Of a stretch of 64,000 bases of DNA, positions 25,475 to 36,243 are shown piece after piece. Positions within the stretch are counted from its first letter, which is position 1. Every line of letters begins with the position of its first letter. Source of the stretch: Stenopsyche tienmushanensis (taxonomy: Eukaryota > Arthropoda > Insecta > Trichoptera > Stenopsychidae); NCBI GenBank assembly GCA_008973525.1, contig WACJ01000010.1, positions 806,001 through 870,000 on the forward strand, in the 5' to 3' direction. The notes under the pieces were generated by a model. The model worked only from the letters and a program-made list of their open reading frames with translations, was not told the origin of the DNA and did no database searches. The translations under genes were made by a program, and so were the position numbers.

Positions 25475-25590
25475 TGTTGGACGTATATATACGTCCAACG
25501 TAAACGGCATCGAAATTGGTTAGGACGTATATATACGTCCAACGTAAACGGCATCGAAATTGGTTAGGACGTATATATACGTCCTCGAGC
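25475..25590. repeat. 44-bp subterminal tandem repeat with palindromic core
   Basis: The perfect 18-bp palindrome GGACGTATATATACGTCC begins at 25479, 25523 and 25567, exactly 44 bp apart, separated by AACGTAAACGGCATCGAAAT (then TGGTTA). A fourth, shorter version (GACGTATATATACGTC, 26232-26247) sits near the opposite end of the element. Spacing and position suggest transposase-binding sites; that is inference. Confidence 0.9.
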
Positions 25591-25693
25591 AGGCCTGAGT
25601 CCTAAAGCAGGCGGGACGTTTTTTTTAAATTTAACGAATATGTGTGTTATCGATACATATTTGGACATGAATTTAAGATAGGTAGCAAATTGG

Positions 25694-26032
25694 TTGCAAT
25701 TCGCTATAGTAAACCATGACTGGCAGTATAAGGTAAGATTCAAAGGCAAACTTATAGTTTTAAAATGGAAGGGGAAAAAAGGTATATTGATGTTCAGTTC
25801 AGACAACATAGTAAAAAGCCAACCTATGCCATCAAAAAACAGTAAACCACCTAAACCTTCATGCTTAATTGAAAGGCATTTTCAAAGAATACATGAAAGG
25901 GAACTAAAGCTAAGAAATGTCGAGTTTATTACAAAAAAAGGGAAAAAATCTACATATTGGTATCTGGATTGTGAAGTAACACTACGTGTCAATAACTATT
26001 TTATAATATATCACACAGAAGTTGAGATTTGA
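25694..26032 (+). pseudogene. piggyBac transposase C-terminal remnant
   Basis: 112 open codons. Residues near 22-38 (VLKWKGKKGILMFSSDN) fit the 'V-MKWKDKR-V-MLST' strand of the DDE domain. Residues near 57-65 (SCLIERHF) and the end (KKGKKSTYWYLDCEVTLRV, then YFIIYHTE) fit the C-terminal cysteine-rich domain, which normally reads 'C--C-KKGKRKET-Y-C--C-V-LCV--CF--YHT'. Most of its zinc-binding cysteines are gone (only one Cys kept in that stretch), and the catalytic Asp residues are absent, so it is dead. The end coincides with the true C-terminus of the family. Confidence 0.7.
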
Positions 26033-26400
26033 ATTTATGTATGGATATATTTTATTTTTTTTTATTTTTTGTGTTTCCATTTTCTTTATGTGCTTTTGTT
26101 TATTGATTTGTATTAGTCAACTTCTCTATATGTTTATGTATTTAAATAAATATGTTTCATTGATTTTTTTTAAATAAATTTTAAGCCCCTTTAAAAAAAA
26201 TGAATAATATGAACTCACGCCAGATGGGCGGGACGTATATATACGTCATATACGCGCGCCCACTGTATGTTGCGTTATACAGGTGATAAGGCGCTTCCCC
26301 GCTTAACAGGTTAACGACATAGTCCTTTTTGCTCCTAATATATGTTATAATGTTATCATTTTATAAAAGATAATATTATTTATATTTTTGAGCCTTAATT

Positions 26401-27705
26401 AGGGGTCATCTCACTTTTTTGTGTCAAAAAAGCCGTTTTATTTTTATTTTTTTCATTTTTTGAAAGTACATATCGCTAAAAATGTCGTCTATAATTTTGG
26501 TGAAGAAATTTGGACGATTTCAATGCTTTACAGCTAATTCGCGAATTCGAAGCAATCACTCCATTCAGATTGCGCCCCGACAGCTCTGAGACCGCTGCGG
26601 TCGCAGGTTTGTTCCTATACCTGCTTTTGTTTGCAGGTTGTAGATTCCTATTGGAAACCATTTTTATGTTTGTTCTAGTAAAGGAGCGAATTAAGTCAAA
26701 ATATGTTAAAACAGGTTTAAAAAAGGCAAATAAGCAAGTGAATAATAAAGGCATAAAAAGAAAGAACTCTGTACGAAGTGCTTCGAAAATTGAACAGCTA
26801 ACTAATGAATTGATAAAAGATTTATCTAATTATATTTTGGTTATTCGGCGATATCTTGACTTGATTTAACTATCTTGATACTGAATAGAAAATATAAGAA
26901 ATGCTATTTGAAATACTATCATAAAATTTCAACAAATGAAGCCCTTCAACATTCACATTGTCCAGAAGGCGCAGATTCTTTATTCGGATTATTTTTTCCT
27001 GATTCAGAGATTCAGACAAGAGTAAGTTTGCCAATTCTTAAAACCCATTTATGAAGAGTTATCGTCTGATGATTTACTGGAATGATGCTTTAATTTGAAT
27101 GCAAAAAATAACAATGAGAGTTTTAACGCGTGTGTTTGATCTCTGATATCAAAACATATTTTTTGTGGCAAAAAAATACTGAAAATCACGACACATACTG
27201 CAAATTGCATTTTTAACAAAGGATTTGAACCTATTTTAAGAATAATGGCCGGTATGGGGATCACAATCGGTTCAGATTTCTTATACTCCTTGTCAACCGT
27301 CGAGGCTCCGAATCTTCTAGAAAAAGTTAGTACAGTTTGCAGAGTCCTCAGATCAACAAAAAAACGAGGCTGAGATAACTGAAGAATTTATTTATGGAGC
27401 TGGAATCGCTGATTGGTAGTATGTTTTCCTTTTCAACAATTTTTAAGTACTTAAAACTTTAAACGCGTTTTTTCCGAAACGACATTTTTGCACGTGGCGT
27501 TGAAAGAATTTCAAAAAACCAAGTCACCGATTAGTCTGAAATTTTACAAGCTTATTCTACACATGTATGGCTATGATGATTCGCAAAATCAGATCAAAAT
27601 GTTTATTTTATCTTATGTTTTACATTTAAAAATATTCCAAAAAGGTGTTTTTTCCAACCTTTTTTTTAAATCAGCGCCATTTTGTTACTTTTGAACAAAA
27701 AGTAT
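26401..27705 (+). mobile_element. MULE relic, third copy
   Basis: Starts with an intact left TIR (AGGGGTCATCTCACTTTTTT) and follows the second copy almost throughout, but stops about 120 bp short of where the right TIR is expected. It contains an open stretch 26510-26869 (119 codons, including ITPFRLRPDSSETAAVAGLF) and a shifted NESFN segment near 27110. The subterminal ACGCGTTT box lies near 27465. Confidence 0.65.
26510..26869 (+). pseudogene. MULE N-terminal coding remnant
   Basis: 119 codons without a stop inside the third MULE copy: residues 11-40 hold a conserved SETAAVAGLFLYLLLFAGCR segment, followed by a Lys-rich tail. The corresponding part of the 128-1581 copy is open as 83 codons on the minus strand. 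The similarity of the translated copies suggests it was once coding (a transposase N-terminus or accessory ORF). No named domain recognised. Confidence 0.4.
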
Positions 27706-29779
27706 TATTTGAATGTTATATAACAGCGTCGTTCATACAGATTAAGAATCTTTTTAACGTTTTGTTTCGGGTAAGTCTGAATGAAAAAACTGATGAACAC
27801 TGCAGACTTGCATCTTTTTTGACATGCCATTTTGATGTTTTAAAAACGATATAAATAGTTTTTAATTACGAATTAATTTTTTAGTATTATAAAAGAGTGC
27901 TATAATAAATCCCAAAAATATTTATTTAATTATAGTAAATCACAATCCATGATTTACTCTAAAATTTTGCTTAAAATCACGTGTAAATTAATCGCATTCG
28001 AAGACCGAATTATGATTTCAGGTTGCCTTTTTATAGCCGTCAAGATCAAAACCCGGCTTAAAAAGTGAAGGAAATAGTCCTTTGTCAATTTTAATCTCTA
28101 CTTAATCCTTTTATCACTGACTATTCACGCCATTCGACTATTGACAGAGGAGACAAGAAATTATCCATTTTATGAAGTGCTTCATTTGAAAATAGCTCTC
28201 TTACAATCTTTCAAATTTAATTATGAAGCTAACTGCAAAAGAGGGATGAAAGGGACGTCTGTAAGCAAGCCTGGTGTATAAAATCATAAGTTTGCCAATA
28301 ACCGCGTGCTAGTAATAGGGTACCTAACGAAGTAAACCACGGAAGTTGGCTTTTAAGTTGAGGTAAAGCGGAAAAACCTTTGTAGTGCAGGTTCAAATAA
28401 AATAAAATGTTTAACGATATTCATTGCCTTTGAACAAAATCTTAATTGATTGCCTCCTTAGAAATTATTGTACTTTTTAATCAATCAATAAACAGTGCAT
28501 ACATTCGGTCATAGTCGTTGATATATTGATCGTGTGGCATCCAGATTTTAATTTATATCAGCTTTTTTTCAAAAAATTGAAAATAAATTTAAAATCGTTG
28601 ACACGTGGACAAGCTGCATGCTAATATCATTCACACTTTCGAACATTGCAATAACCGATTGATTCCGACAGGCAAACTGATTGATTAGCCTACGAATTTG
28701 TGAAAAACTCATTCATCATTTACTTGTCAAATCAAACAATGATCATGATTTATCATTCGTACATCGCCACCCGGTTAGAGATCGCAAACGAATTCATCTT
28801 AATTTGCGATACAAATCCGATTACGATGGAAATTCATAGCTGCGCGAAGGAGCACTCGGTTCTCACCCTCTAAAAATACATTTTGCAAGCGATAGGTCCG
28901 TCGTATAAATTTAAATAAAAAACGCGGAAGATTTTCAATAAAGTGGCGATGTAGAGGGAATATTGGGAAAATTTTGCACATACCTGATATGAAAAACAAC
29001 AGGTAATTGAAAAAGTTAACGTCACGTTTTTGAGATCCTCGCCGTGAAAAAATATACACATTTTTAACGGCACAAAGAAATTCATATATTTTTCACAAAA
29101 ATTACAAAATTGTATCAAATTTTATAAACTGAGTTGTTAAATTTTTATTTTCCAATATGCCATATTTATGTTTTCCCTATTAAATAGTGATGTGTAATTT
29201 AAATTGCAAATTCTGAGATACTTAAATAATATATTGCAACATAGAATTTATAGAAAGCTGCGATTTACAACATTAAGTATTTATCTTTAAGGTGCCATAA
29301 CTTTTATCGAATATAGAATACTGTTTTAGAGAGAAAAAAGTATAAATAAGGAGACGCTATGCGCATGCGCCGCGCCGCCTCTACTATGCATTTGTATATA
29401 CGTAGCATAAAGCAACCACTACACCAGTAATACATTTATTTTATTATATATTACACAACACACAAAAAAATAAATGTATGAAATCAAAATTTATTAGGCT
29501 TTAAGAAGTTTTATTACTACTGCATGAGATTCGCCATTTTTTATTTTTTTATTTAATCTGAATTTGATCCCCAACTTTTATAACAAAAGTACAGGATCTT
29601 AACTATTAATGTATCGATAAATCCTTTTGGCTCTTTGGCACATTCTGTAAAGGATAAACGCTTCTGAAACGCATTTGAAGTCAAATATCATATTTACACA
29701 TATTTCGACTCAAAACCAAAAGATTATTTTTTTTAAAAAGGAAGAAAAACTGTAGGAAACATTAGGTAGTAATTTAGAA
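27706..29779. other. Unassigned sequence with SINE fragment
   Basis: No gene recognised. A GC-rich patch ATGCGCATGCGCCGCGCCGC (about 29360) sits 20 bp after TATAAATA, and a SINE-like piece lies at 29550-29615. Minus frames at 29118-28799 have no domain. Confidence 0.35.
29550..29615 (-). mobile_element. tRNA-like SINE fragment
   Basis: Minus strand: AATAGTTAAGATCCTGTACT, TTTTGTTATAAAAG, GGGGATCAAATTC (B-box-like). Related pieces occur at 42.65 and 51.8 kb. Confidence 0.4.
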
Positions 29780-29840
29780 AATTATGTTTTGTAAGATTTT
29801 GTAAATAAAAATTTAAAAAAATAAATAAATTATTTCATCG

Positions 29841-31051
29841 TTAACGCATTCGCGGACACGTCTGCAATTGCAGACGAATGTGATAAGTGTTTATTGCGCC
29901 GGATATGTTTACGAATATATACCGCCATTTGTATCTAAGTCTGGAGCCTGTTGTGCCGATCGCATATTATAATTATTAGGTTGGGGAATAAGTTCGTAGC
30001 GCTTTTATCTGTTTAAACAAAAATCAATAGTTTTAGCAATAAATTAATTAATTGTGAATTCGCCGTTGCAATTTACTACCTCCTCCCATCTCTCGACAAA
30101 TTTGTCGATGCCGTTCTGCCAAAAATCGCCTAGTGTCGAATAATTTGTTGAGCCAGTTTTTAAGGTCGTCTTGGGAGTATGATTTGGCCTCGTCGATGGG
30201 ATCTTTTCAGTTGAATAGCCTATTTCGCGCGATATAACTGAGCTTTGTAAAGCTCCTTTTTGACTGTGGCATTCCTTTCTAGCATTTTCCAATGCCCTCT
30301 CAGTCCGACCAAATGCAGATCATGGCCTTCTTTGGATGGAGGTCAGGCTTGACTCTCAGCTTTGGCGTATCTCCTGGAACCACCCATTTCTTTCTTTGCT
30401 ATGTTCATGCTCATGTTTATGTATAGGCACCATTTGTCATCTCCCATGACGATTCAATATAAAAAGCGCTGTTTATGAGAAGGTCTTCCACTACGGGGCA
30501 TATCGTCAACATCAAAATCGCCATGCGTCGAAAATATTGCTTTTTACCTCCTGGATATTCCATTTTTAAGACTCAAAGGTAATAAAAAATTAAATGATTC
30601 AAAAAGATGATTAACACAGATTTGTAGAACAGAAAAAGCTCTATCAAATGAATATTATATACTTTGTTAAAAAGCAAAAAAAGTGTTAAAAGGTAAAATA
30701 TATAAAAAAAAACGCTATGAACTTATTCCCCAATCTAACCTAATTTTTGTAGTCCGTGGACCCCTTCTGGAATAATATTTTTATTTGACGAAACCCTTCT
30801 TGAACAACATTTTTTTGACCCCATCCTAAGCCTGGATATTTCACGTCTTTAAATTCTAATCTTCGGCCGATTTCACTATCATGGCTGAGAACGTCTTAGT
30901 TTTTCAAAAGAACATTAAGAAATAGATAATAAGAAAGTCTAAGAGCAGAAATCGCAAAACGTGAAAATAATAATAGTGTGTTTATTGATGGTTTAACACA
31001 ATTTTTATATTCATGAATTGTGTTGTTAAGCCGTGTCCGCGAATGCGTTAA
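29841..31051. mobile_element. piggyBac-like MITE carrying a mariner
   Basis: TTAA (29841-29844) then CGCATTCGCGGACACG, and the exact inverse CGTGTCCGCGAATGCG (31032-31047) then TTAA (31048-31051): a perfect 16-bp TIR with the TTAA duplication of the piggyBac superfamily. A 16-bp palindrome GTCTGCAATTGCAGAC follows the left TIR directly. Without the mariner at 29986-30743 it is about 450 bp and has no transposase. Confidence 0.75.
29986..30743 (-). pseudogene. Mariner transposon relic, internally deleted
   Basis: Ends TTAGGTTGGGGAATAAGTTC and, inverted, TTAGGTTAGATTGGGGAATA; TA precedes the left end. Minus-strand coding pieces in three frames: GDDKWCLYINM (second catalytic Asp region), VPGDTPKLRVKPDLHPKKA then MICIWSD, and the C-terminus FWQNGIDKFVERWEEVVNCN. 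The part with the conserved HDNARPH and SPDL-P motifs is deleted. It is inserted in a piggyBac-like MITE and is therefore younger than it. An 82-codon minus frame (30292-30044) spans the C-terminus. Confidence 0.75.
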
Positions 31052-31169
31052 ACAATCAGCAAAAACTTCGATAAATTTAATACTATACCAACTCTTGATC
31101 GATTATAAAGTGGTAAATGATATAAAATTGGATTAATATAGTATTAAAATATTGAAGTAGAGTAACATT

Positions 31170-31481
31170 CTAAAATGTGTTTGTCAATTTTTGATATGTG
31201 ATTTCTCTTCCATCACAATTTGAATTGCATTTGGCTTTACTGTGTGAAATAAAATTTTGCTCCGTCCGTATCTGAATATCCTTTATACGTGAACAGGAAG
31301 CACTACTATCAGTGAAATTTGATTCGATTATGTAATTTAATACGTTTTTTCGTAGCAATGTATACAATTTTTGCATCGAATGTATTCCTTTGACGTTTGT
31401 AACGCATTCGGAAAGAGTCGGCGCGAAGGATAGATTTCCACCGGAAATATCGTAGATTTGTATTTTAAACACCCACCGCAT
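31170..31481 (-). CDS. Unidentified 103-codon ORF
   Basis: Minus-strand ORF starting MRWVFKIQIYDISGGNLSFA and ending in a Cys-containing stretch (KCNSNCDGREI). It lies just outside the piggyBac-like MITE in sequence not seen elsewhere in the window. Length without stops in AT-rich DNA is mildly suggestive, and two potential N-glycosylation sites (NFT, NSNC does not count) are weak support only. No domain, and no convincing splice sites at its edges. It may be an exon of an unknown gene, a relic, or chance. Confidence 0.2.
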   Translation of the reverse strand: MRWVFKIQIYDISGGNLSFAPTLSECVTNVKGIHSMQKLYTLLRKNVLNYIIESNFTDSSASCSRIKDIQIRTEQNFISHSKAKCNSNCDGREITYQKLTNTF

Positions 31482-31994
31482 TGAATTATTTCATTATTTT
31501 TATGTGGCGTCATCTGACTTTAATGCATTTTTCAGCGATTTTCCTCGGTCGAAAAAAATATCCCGGGTAATCCGTTCAATGTTTCACTCGAAAACGTATG
31601 ATATGTTATATTTGTTGGCAGTGAAAAGAGTGAGCAGCGGAGCACGAGAAAGGATTGTCGGTAAATTATGATAGGATGGAAAGAAAACGATGGTGAAATG
31701 AACTATGAAAAACGAATAAAAAGAACTCCGGTTCGCAAAATATCTTTGACTGCGTAAGGAACAATCTATCGCCTCAGTTGAAACACGTTTCCCAAATTCG
31801 CAGCCACAATTCAACCCCTTATGAATATTTATTTTCTTTGAATCCTTTGGATCATATCAAAATTTATATTGTTTTTATTTCAGATATCAAACAGATTTTT
31901 AAAATCTCATTTCAAAGAAATTAATGTCCTAATTTATATAATTGAAATGGCTCTATCAATTTCGCACATCATATTTGTTCCTTTGATTATAACA

Positions 31995-32165
31995 GTAAGA
32001 TGTTGCATAGCAGAGATCATAGAAAATGTCGCAAAAAGCTCTAAAAGAGGATAGAATGGCTACAAAGTCTGTGTGTTCAATCGGTCCATTTTTCGGATCG
32101 CTGATAAGACGAATGAGCGCCTCGCAATTGTATGCCATATCTGAATATGTCTTCATAACGATTAA
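31995..32165 (+). repeat. Dispersed repeat also at 53.4 kb
   Basis: AGATCATAGAAAATGTCGCA, CGGTCCATTTTTCGG, ACGAATGAGCGCCTCGC and ATCATAACGAT-like words recur at 53395-53545 in the same orientation with about 20% differences. The frame differs, so no conserved protein can be claimed. Confidence 0.5.
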
Positions 32166-32454
32166 AAAACTGTCATTACAAAATGAAGTTGTCCGAAGAA
32201 GACTGATCCGTTGGGTTGTTTAAATTTTACAATCGGTTGAAAATATTGTTGTCTTTATTTTATTGCGGGCTTATGCCACCTGGGTCAGTCCAATGTATAA
32301 GCGATACTAAAGAGGAGAGATTAAACTACTTAGAACATATTATAAACGGACAGAGTTAATCAGTGTTGATTAATGTAATTAGAATGACCAAGTAAAATAA
32401 AAAGCATGTGCAACTCTCGACCGGGTCAGTATTTTAGGTTTTGCGCCCCAAGCC

Positions 32455-32479
32455 CAGGTGCGCCCATGACGGGCGCCTG
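32455..32479. repeat. GC-rich hairpin
   Basis: CAGGTGCGCCCATGACGGGC followed by GCCTG forms an approximately 10-bp stem with a 5-base loop, followed by TTTTATTT, in otherwise AT-rich DNA. Function unknown. Confidence 0.5.
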
Positions 32480-32559
32480 TTTTATTTATTCATCTGCTTA
32501 ACACAACAAAATTTCTAAAGATGATAGATTAAAGGAATACTTCTAGCTTTAAAGTACTT

Positions 32560-33500
32560 TAATTAAGAATCATACATCTAAGCAATTGCAGGAACAGTGA
32601 AAGATCAGACTTTAATAATTTTGAAATATTGCAACGTCTTTCATACAATAAAAAGACTTCATAAAAAGGATCTAAAGTAATGATATTATGTATGAATAGT
32701 ACATGGAACAAACTCTTAAGACTGTGTATAAATAACATAAATTTCAATAGAGAAGAGGAAGAAAAACGGATAGCCAATATCATTGGTCATTGTTCATATA
32801 CTGCTAGATTTAATTAAATTTTTGGAAAATTATGTTGAAGAACTCACAAACCATGATGTGTTTGTGATTAACCCTTTGAGCAGTGAGCTAATTTTAAAAT
32901 GACATAAACACAGATGCTATATATTCGTATGAATCACTGGAATTCGATCGCAAATACGCGAGTGAACTCCTCAAAAGGTTAAGTAAGAATGAATTACAGA
33001 AAATAAACTAAATAAACCCGATCACCCAAACAATTTGTGGTAGAAAACATGAGCACAGTTGTGGATTTAACCAAATTAATAATTGAAAATTTGATATTTT
33101 ATTAATTTTGAAACTCGTTTAATGCGGTATTATGGTCTGAAATTTAGAAAAAGTTGTAGTTGAAAGTAGTTTTTTTTAAAGTTTAGATCTTAAAGAATAT
33201 ATTCCCTAAAGGAAGTTCCAAAATTCCAATTATTTATGGAATTATATCTTTTATAGTGACACTGCAACTAAGAATAGATCTTACCAGAATTTTTAAACGC
33301 GTTTTTCTCGAAACTACTTTTTTCAACGCGGTTGACATGATATCTTATGTTTTAATGAATTGATTAACATTTAATTTATTATAAATATTGTTTATATAAC
33401 TCTTTATCGCCCCTACCAGATTTATATTTAAATTTGTTTTTAACTATGTTTAAAAAAATTAAAACTGTGAAAAAATAAGGATCAAAATCAAAAGTCATTT
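32560..33500 (+). mobile_element. 'R1' dispersed repeat, copy carrying a MITE
   Basis: Inverted match to 21870-22680 (see there). It includes the TTTAAACGCGTTTTTCTCGA box at 33295 and AACGCGGTTGACATGATATC. The minus frame 32783-32559 (74 codons, YERRCNISKLLKSDLSLFLQ) is conserved in translation with the 22.5-kb copy and is a coding relic of an unnamed element. Confidence 0.5.
32868..32982. mobile_element. 115-bp piggyBac-like MITE with TTAA duplication
   Basis: TTAACCCTTTGAGCAGTGAG at the left and the inverse of TTAACCTTTTGAGGAGTTCA at the right, TTAA at both ends (32868-32871, 32979-32982). The paralogous repeat at 22.4 kb lacks it and reads straight through a single TTGAATAAG at the same point. 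Confidence 0.8.
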
Positions 33501-34740
33501 TTTGATCTTCTTTTAGACTAAATCTTCTGTATTAAAATACTTACTATTAAATTATCTATATTAAATAATATATATTAAAAATATGTTTTATGTTAGTGTA
33601 TTTCAATTTATTTCATTTGGAGATACCCAAAAATAATTGAAATAAATACTTCTCAACGCATAAATACTTCGAATTTATTTTAATTATATCCGTTTGATTT
33701 GTGATTCTGTTTCGGGACTGGTTTTAAATGACTTTTATATACTGAAAATATTATGACGAACATTTGAAACAAAATTGAAGCACTCTCCCAATCCATGTTA
33801 TTTTCCTCGGGCCGAATCATGCTCCCATCTTAGTGGTGTCTGTCAAACATTCCAAATTTTCTTAAATGAAAGTCGAGCAAAAGGTTGAAGTTTTGAAAAG
33901 ACATCTTTCAAAAGTTCTCAAAGAACATTGAAATCCTTTTTAAAATGACACAGAGGTGTAATTGGGGACCGTTTTCTGAAATACGACGCAATCTTTTCTC
34001 GGATATGTTTATGGCGCTTATTCTGTGCGTCTGCCAAAAAGATAAAATTTCGTTGAATTTTGTATGAATATGACGTATTGCCCTATTGATTTTTTTCAAT
34101 GGGATATTTTTAACCCTCCTATTTCATAGGACGTTTTATCGTGAATCGCTCCAATATATTTGGTCTTGTTCAAGTTTGTTGTTAGAGCTTTCTGTCGGTT
34201 GTACTAAATTTAGGTTCGCCAACGCTCAGATCGATTTTTGATATACTTTTTGTTCCATTTAAAATGTCATGCCCCAAGTGTGGGAGTGTGTTGGTATCAG
34301 CATTATATATCCGACAAAATTGAGTTAGCGTTTATTTAACTGGGGGTTAAGACGGGGTTGTTAGCATCAGCTATAATTTAAGCCGAAACTTTTCTTGTTA
34401 CTGATCAAACTGGCGATAGTAAGAACAGCACGCACTCTCCTGAATGTCAGACAACTCCTCGAAGTAAGCTTGCACGTACTGCCATGTTCTTATTAATACT
34501 TATTTTTAAAACATCGACGTGGCATTAGTTCTATTAATTGTGTAACGTTAATATTCAATTTTCATAAGATAACATTAACATGTAAACGTTGCGTTGCCAA
34601 ACGGTTACGCTCGTCTTACGAGGCACGTATTTTATAAGCATGCGATGAAAGATTGGCAAAATGATGTGTTGAAAATGAAGGAATTTATTTTATCCAAATT
34701 TCTCATCTGTTTAATATTGGCTAATTAAGAAATTAATTTA
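33501..34740. other. Unassigned sequence
   Basis: No feature recognised. The minus frame at 34099-33908 has no domain. Confidence 0.35.
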
Positions 34741-34749
34741 TGAAAGTGC

Positions 34750-35479
34750 ACTTAAACCTTTTTTGTGTGGTAGAAAAATCGCACAAAACGAAATCGCATA
34801 AAAAAAGCTATGACTTCAACTATGCAAAAGCTATGAAATCACAACCTGTATGAACAATTCTTTGTTATGTGAATAGGATTTAAGCATGTTATTAAAATGC
34901 TTCCTTAAATTATATTTAGAGTTATAACTAATATTTTATAATACACTTAAACTTTTTTTTGTGCGGTAGATGCATTCCGCAAAAAATCGAACAAAAAAGT
35001 TATAACTTACATAGAAAAAGTGAAGATGCGGATTTTAAAAACCGCATAACTTTGAAACAGCTATATAAAATATATCCAAAATCGCACAAAAAAAGTTAAT
35101 AAAAAAAACATGAAAACAATAAGGCAATCAAAAATAACATTTTTGGTAACATATAAAGGACTTCTTGCAACAGTTAAAAATAAATGTTGACATAAATCTG
35201 GTAGGAATAACAGAAAGTTATATAGAAAAGATTCGTACCCTGTTTGAAGTAAATTAGTTAATTAAAACTTAAGATATCATTTCAACCATGTTGATAAAAA
35301 TAGTTTCGAGAATAACGCGTTAAAAGATTTCATTATGGTAGGACAAAAGGAAATTTCGGTTAGTATTGATGATTTATTTCCTATTTTAATAGTTGGTTTA
35401 AAAAAAATTGCTTTTAAAAAAAAAACGGCATAACTTCAAAATCGCACAAAAAAAGTCGCACAAAAAGAGGTTTGAGTTT
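34750..35479 (-). mobile_element. 'GTGCG' TIR element, copy B
   Basis: Core copy 34943-35479 starts ACACTTAAACTTTTTTTTTG and GTGCGGTAGATGC, and ends CGCACAAAAAGAGGTTTGAG. A partial extra end (ACTTAAACCTTTTTTGTG) at 34750 shows a nested or duplicated terminus. The interior shares GACATAAATCTGGTAGGAAT and the ACGCGTTAAAAG box with the R1 family. Confidence 0.55.
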
Positions 35480-35560
35480 ACTATAATATTTTCACAACCA
35501 TTTGTATAAATAGGATTGTTCTGTATCGAATAAAATGAAAATCAACATAATAAAAAATAC

Positions 35561-36243
35561 GAGGGGATTCAAATATAACTCGGAATTTTGCTGTATAAAT
35601 ATATCAGTGATATTTTCTACATAATTCTTTTCGTTAGAAATACATTTATTCCATCGAATAGGAAGCTTCTTGGTCCCATTACTGTATAAATAAGGAGGCT
35701 GCTCCGAAAATCAGTTGTGCACGTATTGTTCGACCGCAGCGTTGTCTTGAAATCGTTGCCCTCCAAAACACCGTAAACAGCATTTCACGCAGACTGTTCT
35801 TCGACTTTCAGAATTCGAGTACTATCATCAAATTGTGCCTCAAATGTACTTAAAATTTCACTTGATTACACAGCTTAGTTTAAGAGAAAACGAATAATTA
35901 CGCGTTGCGCAACAGATTTCTTTTTTCTTCGGTGACGGGATCTAGACGCTTCATATCCGATAGAATTTTCTAATGAAAGGAACAATGTACAAAAATAATA
36001 GACTCCATTTGTATTTCAATATTTTTTTGGGTGGCCTTTAGCAATCCCCATTATGGAACCATTGCCAACCATTTTGACATGATTTTTTATGGCGTATGTA
36101 TGCTTTTTTTAAATGCAGAATTGAACCCAAGATAATGAGTCTAACCGCTTAACAGCGGGACTAACTACATGTATTTTTTATATCACTAATAATTTTTTTT
36201 TTTTTTTTTACAGCAAAATTCCGGTTTATATTTGAATTCCAAT
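35561..36243 (-). pseudogene. Mariner-like relic with 'ATTCAAATATAA' TIRs
   Basis: Left end GGGGATTCAAATATAACTCG then GAATTTTGCTGTA. The right end is its inverse, beginning GGAATTCAAATATAAACCGG. The minus strand near 35700-35600 encodes SNGTKKLPIRWNKCISNEKN then YVENITDIF, the C-terminal 'KLP-RW-KCI---G-Y' signature of mariner transposases. Only about 700 bp remains and no catalytic motif is present. It seems to have acquired a tRNA-like insert at 36085-36180. Confidence 0.65.
36085..36180 (-). mobile_element. tRNA-like SINE piece inside the mariner relic
   Basis: Minus strand: TAGTCCCGCTGTTAAGCGGT then TAGACTC (A-box region) and GGGTTCAATTCTG (B-box-like, 9 of 11 matching). Interrupts otherwise mariner-derived DNA. 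Confidence 0.4.

Larger units (their letters stand above)
25469..26314 (+). mobile_element. piggyBac-like element relic
   Basis: Right boundary TTAA (26311-26314) preceded by the inverse of CCTGTTAAGCG. Left boundary TTAG (a mutated TTAA, 25469-25472) followed by CCTGTTGGACG. The 846-bp body keeps only the 3' end of the transposase, an A/T-rich 3' region with AATAAA, and subterminal palindromes. It lies only about 130 bp upstream (minus sense) of the 25340 acceptor of the EGF gene. Confidence 0.7.

Noticed and set aside
29345..29400. TATAAATA followed by a GC-rich patch, as for a promoter
   Set aside because: No gene follows and the context is repeat-rich; one motif is not enough.
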